From Candidatus Njordarchaeota archaeon (GTDB lineage: Archaea; Asgardarchaeota; Njordarchaeia; Njordarchaeales; Njordarchaeaceae), in NCBI GenBank assembly GCA_029856615.1, contig JAHKLF010000007.1, positions 1 to 18,565 on the forward strand: a stretch of DNA of 18,565 nt, written 5' to 3'. This document shows, piece after piece, positions 14,517-18,565 of this stretch. The notes beneath the pieces are model-generated. The model saw only the letters and a program-made list of their open reading frames with translations. It did not search any database and was not told where the DNA came from. Position 1 is the stretch's first letter. The number at the start of each line of letters is the position of its first letter. Both the position numbers and the translations under genes were made by a program.

Positions 14517-16190
14517 ATGAGAATCATCATGGATTGGATTGAAGCGATAAGTGAAATTTTGAGTTACCTAAAGAAACAGGGATTTGCTATCTATATTTAT
14601 GAAGGAGAATTTCGAATAGGCTTATATGAATCATTAAGCAAGTTTAATTTAACGAGCGATAATATTTGGGCTATTAGTAGTGCAAAGAAATTACTAGTCT
14701 TAATCAGAACAGCAATTAAGAGAAACTGCAAAATAGCACTTTTTACAGTATCTTCGTTTATATATGATGTTCCCTTATCCGCAATATGTGATCTCTTAAA
14801 AAAGGCTAAAGGGAACTTGATTATATTTCTCATAGAGATTAGCAATTCTTCTTTTCATCTCTCGAAATTAATTAAAGAGATTCTTGCTTTATCTAGGACT
14901 ATATTACTAGAACCATCATCATTAAGTAAACTAATTAAAATTTCTCGTAGGGCGATAAATTGCGCATCACAGGAACAAGGAAATGCGATTACAATACTTT
15001 TAGGCTCGTCATTAATTTGGAGAGCTGAAGAATGTATGATAGAAAAAATTAACCATAGTAGTATTGGACAAGAGGGTTCTCCTCATATGGAGTGCCGCCT
15101 AAGGTTATTCGATCAGTATGGGAATACAGGAAGCGATACATTAATCATTACGCCAGGTAGCATATTTGCTGACGTATTAGATGTTTTTCTTTCTCGAAAT
15201 CTATTAGATAAAGTTACTATTCTTGAATTAACTACGGTTCTCCCGCTTCCTATCAAAGTTATTAAGGACTTTCTTTTAAATAAACGATTCGTCATTGTTA
15301 TAGAACCTAAACATTCACCATTTCTGAGTATTAGAATACGAAGTATTGTTCAAAGATTGAGCGAAAATGGAGAAATCGTGGATTCTCCGATTATAATTAC
15401 TCCAACAAACATCGATGACTTATTAGATCAAGAAATTTATATGGCAGTTAATGAAGTATTAAGCCGATTAGATTTTGTCAGTACGGTTTTTAGAAGAATG
15501 CGAGAAAAAAATATTTTTTTAAGACAATGTGCATCGAGAAACATTCTCCTACTAAATTACATTCTTAGAGGACTAATAAAGCATAATGACATTCATTTTC
15601 TTCTAATCGGTGATAAGGAATACTATGAGATAGAAGGTGAGGACTTACCAATATACTATTTCGAAGATTTCGCGGATCTTTTCATCTTTTTTATGCGCCA
15701 GAAAAATAAACGGAGTGGAATTAAATACTTAATTGTTGCAAGGAGTAATAAGTTACCCAAACAACTGCATTTTCTCTCTAAGTTCACGACATTGCTGAAG
15801 AATTGGCCCGTATTATGTTTAATAATTCTAGGTGCAATAAATAGTGATACTGAAAAAATTATAAGACACTTAGAGCATCAGGGATTAACTTTAAATAGAA
15901 TATTGATAAGATCCCTGCGCGGTGTTAATCCTGAGAAAATAGTGGATATGATTTTGTCTGTTTCCGCTAAGAAGAATATTGTACTATTAAACTTAGCAAT
16001 TAATGATTATGAAGAAAATAAAGAGTTATATTCAGAAGGTAATCTTATAAAACATCTCTCATTAAACACTTGCCTAAGGATCAAATGTCCTGCTATATCT
16101 TTCAACGTGATTACCCGAGAGTATCATTCAGACGCATCTATATGCCTACAATGTGGTTTATGCGAGCAGGAGCATTATAATATAGATTAA
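14517..16190 (+). CDS. Degenerate IorA-like protein (indolepyruvate:ferredoxin oxidoreductase alpha family)
   Basis: IorA normally holds two thiamine-diphosphate-binding domains and two 4Fe-4S clusters. This 557-residue protein keeps the outline: a Rossmann-like first part, a domain with LIITPGSIFADVLDVF and a LELTTVLPLP stretch, a region where LIGDKEYYEIEG stands in place of GDIGCYTLG, and a terminal KCPAISF...CLQCGLC ferredoxin-like tail. The thiamine motif (GDSTFFHSG...LDN) is not found. Of the usual eight cluster cysteines only five remain (C519, C524, C543, C546, C549), and the protein stops eight residues after the last. It was probably derived from IorA but is unlikely to do its chemistry. 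ATG 14517 is chosen for the GGGTG 5 bases before; GTG 14499 and ATG 14505 are alternatives. The IorB-like gene follows by 41 bases. Confidence 0.65.
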   Translation: MRIIMDWIEAISEILSYLKKQGFAIYIYEGEFRIGLYESLSKFNLTSDNIWAISSAKKLLVLIRTAIKRNCKIALFTVSSFIYDVPLSAICDLLKKAKGNLIIFLIEISNSSFHLSKLIKEILALSRTILLEPSSLSKLIKISRRAINCASQEQGNAITILLGSSLIWRAEECMIEKINHSSIGQEGSPHMECRLRLFDQYGNTGSDTLIITPGSIFADVLDVFLSRNLLDKVTILELTTVLPLPIKVIKDFLLNKRFVIVIEPKHSPFLSIRIRSIVQRLSENGEIVDSPIIITPTNIDDLLDQEIYMAVNEVLSRLDFVSTVFRRMREKNIFLRQCASRNILLLNYILRGLIKHNDIHFLLIGDKEYYEIEGEDLPIYYFEDFADLFIFFMRQKNKRSGIKYLIVARSNKLPKQLHFLSKFTTLLKNWPVLCLIILGAINSDTEKIIRHLEHQGLTLNRILIRSLRGVNPEKIVDMILSVSAKKNIVLLNLAINDYEENKELYSEGNLIKHLSLNTCLRIKCPAISFNVITREYHSDASICLQCGLCEQEHYNID

Positions 16191-16231
16191 AAGGCTGCAT
16201 TTATACTACATGATTAAAAACGTGAGGGTAT

Positions 16232-16849
16232 ATGCAGATAAACATCATAATAGTTGGTTTTACATCTCAAGGCATACATAAAATAGGAAAAATTATGGCG
16301 TCAGTAGCTACTCGTGAGGGAATACCATTTAAAGCACAGGCGATTATTAATCCCGCTAGTAAATTATTCTCCAGCATAGAAGTTTTGCTATTGCGATTTG
16401 GCGAAGGAGTTTTTTCCCCAAGATTTTCTCAGAGAAATGCAGACTTAATTTTGTCCCTAGATTATCTCTTTGCACAATTTTTTTTAGATTATCTCAAAGA
16501 CGAAAGTGGTGTGATTATTGTCTCAGATCTACTTCATTGTATCACAAAATCGTTCCCTACTAGTGAGGACTTAATCAATCTAATGAATAAATATAAGGAG
16601 AGAGCATCTGATCTTTATATTTTGAAGATCTCAGAAATTAACAACGCATATGCTAAGATGTTGCCACTAAGAAATAGATTTATAATACCCATTGCAGCAT
16701 CAATTGGTTGTATATATAAATTGGGGTTATTACCCGTAAGAAGAGAAGCTTATCTCGAGAGTCTAAAAGCCGAACTTAAGGAAAAAGATTTAATATCAAT
16801 TGCTCTGAAGGTAATAAACAATATCCAGAGATTTTTGGAGAGACTATAA
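16232..16849 (+). CDS. Degenerate IorB-like protein (2-oxoacid oxidoreductase gamma domain)
   Basis: IorB is the gamma-type subunit that partners IorA. The 205-residue length and strand order fit: INIIIVGFTSQGIHKIGKIMASVATREGI (3-31) corresponds to the usual VGVGGQG...LAEAA..EG start, and NADLILSLDYLFAQFFLDYL (about 68-87) matches the ADLLLALEPLEALR segment. The signature residues are changed: GGQG reads TSQG, and the MSQRGG segment, which contacts the partner active site, reads NPASKL. An SD site GAGGGT lies a few bases before the ATG. The parallel decay of both subunits, with the pair still adjacent, argues for a retained complex with a different job rather than a dying operon. The function is unknown. 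Confidence 0.65.
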   Translation: MQINIIIVGFTSQGIHKIGKIMASVATREGIPFKAQAIINPASKLFSSIEVLLLRFGEGVFSPRFSQRNADLILSLDYLFAQFFLDYLKDESGVIIVSDLLHCITKSFPTSEDLINLMNKYKERASDLYILKISEINNAYAKMLPLRNRFIIPIAASIGCIYKLGLLPVRREAYLESLKAELKEKDLISIALKVINNIQRFLERL

Positions 16850-16864
16850 ATACTGGTGGTTTAA

Positions 16865-17167
16865 ATGAGACATTCTCGTGGATTTAGAGCTGGGACAAGG
16901 CAAATACTTAGAAAGAGCCCAAGACGGCGAGGGATGTTTTCATTAAGCAAAGTATTATATCAATATAAAATTGGAGAAAAGGTAGTGATAGAGATTGAAC
17001 CAAGTATTCATAAAGGGATGCCTCATCCAAGATTTCATGGAAGAACAGGAGTGATTGTGGAGAAGAGGGGAAGAGCATATGTTGTGCAAATAAGAGACGG
17101 AAACAAGGTTAAGTTAATAATAGCTAGACCGGAGCATCTTAAGCCATTAGGAGGTTTTAAAAAGTGA
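16865..17167 (+). CDS. rpl21e: Large-subunit ribosomal protein eL21
   Basis: The 100-residue product is a typical archaeal eL21: a basic N-terminus (RHSRGFRAGTRQILRKSPRRRG), then the SH3-like barrel with YKIGEKVVIEIEPSIHKGMPH, RFHGRTGVIVEKRGRAYVVQI, and the final ARPEHLKPLGG. It binds 23S rRNA in the 50S subunit. GGTGGT lies 4 bases before the ATG. It sits 15 bases after the IorB-like gene and 7 before an unknown gene. In many archaea the next gene is rpoF (Rpb4), which is not seen here. Confidence 0.96.
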   Translation: MRHSRGFRAGTRQILRKSPRRRGMFSLSKVLYQYKIGEKVVIEIEPSIHKGMPHPRFHGRTGVIVEKRGRAYVVQIRDGNKVKLIIARPEHLKPLGGFKK

Positions 17168-17174
17168 TTTTAAA

Positions 17175-17738
17175 ATGACTTCAGAAAGTTTTGTTGAAAT
17201 TTTTCGTAGACAGATATTAAAGGTCGATCAATTAATTAAGAGCTTAGAAAATTTATTAAAAGCATATCAAGAGGGGATCCCTGCGAAAAAAATCGAATCA
17301 GAATTTTTTAATGCAGAGATTCGTGTATACCCGTTAATGGATGACACAGCCAAGGTAATTATACGCGTCGAACCTAAAATAGATGTTGATCCCGAGATTT
17401 TATCACTATTATACCTATCAGAACTAATTTCGCCTGACGAAGAGATTCTCCTGAATAATGTAATTGATGGACGATATAAGAAATTGATGATCGGAAATAC
17501 GATTCAATTATCAATGACTACAAAAAAATTATTGATGAAAACAGAAGTAAAGAGAATTTTAACTAAATTGAAAAGGGCCTTTATAGCTATATTAGATCCT
17601 AATATAAGAAAAAGATTATTGGAAGAAAAGAAGCGCATTGATAAGCTTTCTCAAGATTTAACTAAGAATAAGAGAGATATATTGATCAGCTTAATGAGAA
17701 TTAATGAGTTACTCTTCTATGAGGCCGTAATGAGATAG
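17175..17738 (+). CDS. Protein of unknown function following eL21
   Basis: This 187-residue protein is not recognised. It begins with a helix (about 5-35), then a strand-rich part (AEIRVYPLMDDTAKVIIRVEPKIDV, about 48-72), a stretch DEEILLNNVIDGRYKKLMIGN, and ends in long charged helices (about 115-187). No membrane span is present. GTGATT lies 5 bases before the ATG and overlaps the eL21 stop codon, so the two are co-transcribed and coupled. The position is where archaeal rpoF usually lies, but length and sequence do not fit Rpb4: no HRDC-like helical repeat and no EILPKTPDE-like segment was found. Confidence 0.75.
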   Translation: MTSESFVEIFRRQILKVDQLIKSLENLLKAYQEGIPAKKIESEFFNAEIRVYPLMDDTAKVIIRVEPKIDVDPEILSLLYLSELISPDEEILLNNVIDGRYKKLMIGNTIQLSMTTKKLLMKTEVKRILTKLKRAFIAILDPNIRKRLLEEKKRIDKLSQDLTKNKRDILISLMRINELLFYEAVMR

Positions 17739-17744
17739 TTTTTT
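17739..17744 (+). terminator. T-run terminator candidate
   Basis: Six Ts immediately follow the stop codon of the last gene of the run. Archaeal RNA polymerase can terminate at such T tracts without a hairpin. Confidence 0.35.
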
Positions 17745-17775
17745 CATATACGGAATCATATTCACTGTGCAACAG

Positions 17776-17806
17776 AAATGTTTTGTCTTCGATGCACGAA
17801 ACATTT
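17776..17806 (+). other. 11-bp hairpin in the gap before the IFT52-like gene
   Basis: AAATGTTTTGT and ACGAAACATTT pair over 11 positions, one of them T-G, around a 9-base loop. The hairpin lies 38 bases after the preceding stop codon and upstream of the TATA-like box at 17815. It may be a 3'-end structure of the eL21 transcript or a protein-binding dyad. Confidence 0.4.
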
Positions 17807-17814
17807 TAACTAAG

Positions 17815-17820
17815 TTTATA
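17815..17820 (+). promoter_or_regulatory. Candidate TATA box for the IFT52-like gene
   Basis: TTTATA, preceded by AAG, lies about 57 bases before the ATG at 17875, which gives a leader of about 30 bases. A second AT-rich run (CTTTTAAATT, about 17856-17865) is too close to the start. Confidence 0.3.
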
Positions 17821-17874
17821 GAACTATTTTTGTAGTGTACCTCAAGTAAAATCGGCTTTTAAATTGTGTTAAAG

Positions 17875-18565
17875 ATGAAAGGTATAAGCGGAGTTAGGAT
17901 CGGTATAGATCAGTTTTCTGTGAAGGGGCGCTTAGATTCAAATTATACGCTTGTTAATAATATCCTTAAGAAAATAGGAATATCTTTAATAAAGATACAA
18001 AATATTGATGAACAAACATTATTTTCGACGAAATTGTTAATTATACCAGCTAAGTACGGAAGTAAATTTCTTTCATCTGAAATAAAAACAATAATCGATT
18101 ATGTTGTAAAAGGTGGAGCATTATTAATTCTGCTAGATAGCGAAAGCGAATGCACATTATCTTCCAATATTAATGAGATAATGGAAATACTTGGAATCTA
18201 TGTCAGATGTAAAAAAGTAAAAAGCATGACTGGAACTCAGCCTATTGAAATCAAAATAGTGGAAGAGCATCATGATATATTAAAGAATGTTACAAGGATT
18301 ATTTATCCAGATGGAGCATCATTTCTCATAAAGAAAAGAATAACCACTTTTATTATCTTAAGTACTCCGAGCTACGCGTATCCCTCTAACGCGCCTATAA
18401 TTGTCGGTACAAAATATGGTAATGGGAGAGTATTAGTAGTAGGCTCATATAAAATCTTTGATGACGAGTGGATTTTAAAAGCTGATAACGTACGGCTGAT
18501 GCTAAACATAATAGCATGGTTACTAAATATAAAGCTTGATGAAGACATATTAAGCGAAGTACTAT
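17875..18565 (+). CDS. IFT52/GIFT-domain protein, 3' end outside the window
   Basis: The frame is open from ATG 17875 to the window end (230 codons) with no stop. The product resembles the GIFT domain shared by eukaryotic IFT52, an intraflagellar transport subunit, and bacterial GldG, with a class-I-amidotransferase-like fold but no catalytic triad expected. Segments that match my memory of IFT52: TKLLIIPAKYGSKF with IDYVVKGGALLILLD (about 52-88), SSNINEIMEILGI (about 96-108), IIYPDGASF (about 141-149), and the run from FIILSTPSYAYPSNAPI through YGNGRVLVVGSYKIFDD to MLNIIAWLL (about 158-217). Related proteins occur in bacteria and archaea, so the name marks the family rather than ciliary function. 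No SD site is visible at the ATG. Confidence 0.72.
   Translation, partial: MKGISGVRIGIDQFSVKGRLDSNYTLVNNILKKIGISLIKIQNIDEQTLFSTKLLIIPAKYGSKFLSSEIKTIIDYVVKGGALLILLDSESECTLSSNINEIMEILGIYVRCKKVKSMTGTQPIEIKIVEEHHDILKNVTRIIYPDGASFLIKKRITTFIILSTPSYAYPSNAPIIVGTKYGNGRVLVVGSYKIFDDEWILKADNVRLMLNIIAWLLNIKLDEDILSEVL

Noticed and set aside
14517..16849. Functional indolepyruvate:ferredoxin oxidoreductase
   Set aside because: The thiamine-diphosphate and Mg-binding motifs and three of eight cluster cysteines are absent from the alpha-like subunit, and the GGQG and MSQRGG segments are changed in the partner.
17175..17738. Identification as RNA polymerase subunit Rpb4 (rpoF)
   Set aside because: The position fits, but the protein is too long and shows none of the sequence features I associate with Rpb4.
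1..18565. CRISPR array, insertion sequence, integrase or prophage genes
   Set aside because: No regularly spaced repeats, transposase or phage proteins were seen; the genes are mostly housekeeping or lineage-specific cellular genes.

Overview
The window reads as chromosomal DNA of an archaeon. It carries archaeal/eukaryotic-type ribosomal proteins (eL20/LX and eL21), the prefoldin alpha subunit, the KEOPS subunit Cgi121, type 2 methionine aminopeptidase, archaeal-type RNase HII and mevalonate kinase. Its Shine-Dalgarno (SD) signals are GGTG/GAGG-like, and TATA-like boxes lie about 25-35 bases before several starts. The DNA is AT-rich (about one third G+C by eye), but the tRNA-Leu stems are almost all G-C, which suggests a thermophile. 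Several proteins resemble eukaryotic machinery: a ribophorin I-like membrane protein, a Rag/Gtr-like GTPase with a C-terminal roadblock domain, an NPRL2-like protein beside it, and an IFT52/GIFT-domain protein. That mix points to the Asgard archaea or a deep relative. This is inference, and a TACK lineage is not excluded. No sign of phage, plasmid, insertion sequence or CRISPR was seen.

Layout. 1-4012 (+): ribophorin I-like glycoprotein, NYN-domain nuclease, a four-helix membrane protein, then eL20 and prefoldin alpha. 4013-4118: convergent gap bounded by a 17-bp inverted repeat. 4113-6852 (-): PfkB-family sugar kinase overlapping a 617-residue coiled-coil protein of unknown function. 7030-8307 (+): unknown protein abutting RNase HII. 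8321-8388: candidate C/D box guide RNA in the next convergent gap. 8390-10001 (-): Cgi121 then mevalonate kinase, divergent from a ribbon-helix-helix regulator at 10067. 10238-12252 (-): tRNA-Leu(CAG), Rag-like GTPase and NPRL2-like protein in that order. 12574-17738 (+): a six-gene run of polytopic membrane protein, methionine aminopeptidase, two degenerate indolepyruvate:ferredoxin oxidoreductase-like subunits, eL21 and an unknown protein. 17875 to the end (+): an IFT52-like gene cut by the window edge.

The most striking unit is at 10238-12080. In eukaryotes Rag GTPases are GTPase-plus-roadblock proteins, and NPRL2 supplies the arginine finger of GATOR1, their GTPase-activating complex. Here a GTPase with the Rag-type HKxD motif and a roadblock tail overlaps by 11 bases a gene whose product keeps the NPRL2 hallmarks (EFHPxxGP at 14-21, YSR with Arg77) at nearly the same residue numbers as I recall for human NPRL2. 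It looks like a minimal archaeal Rag/GATOR1-type switch. Second is the IorA/IorB-like pair, which keeps the paired architecture but has lost the thiamine-diphosphate and many iron-sulfur residues, suggesting a repurposed enzyme. All family comparisons are from memory of the sequences; no alignment or search was run.
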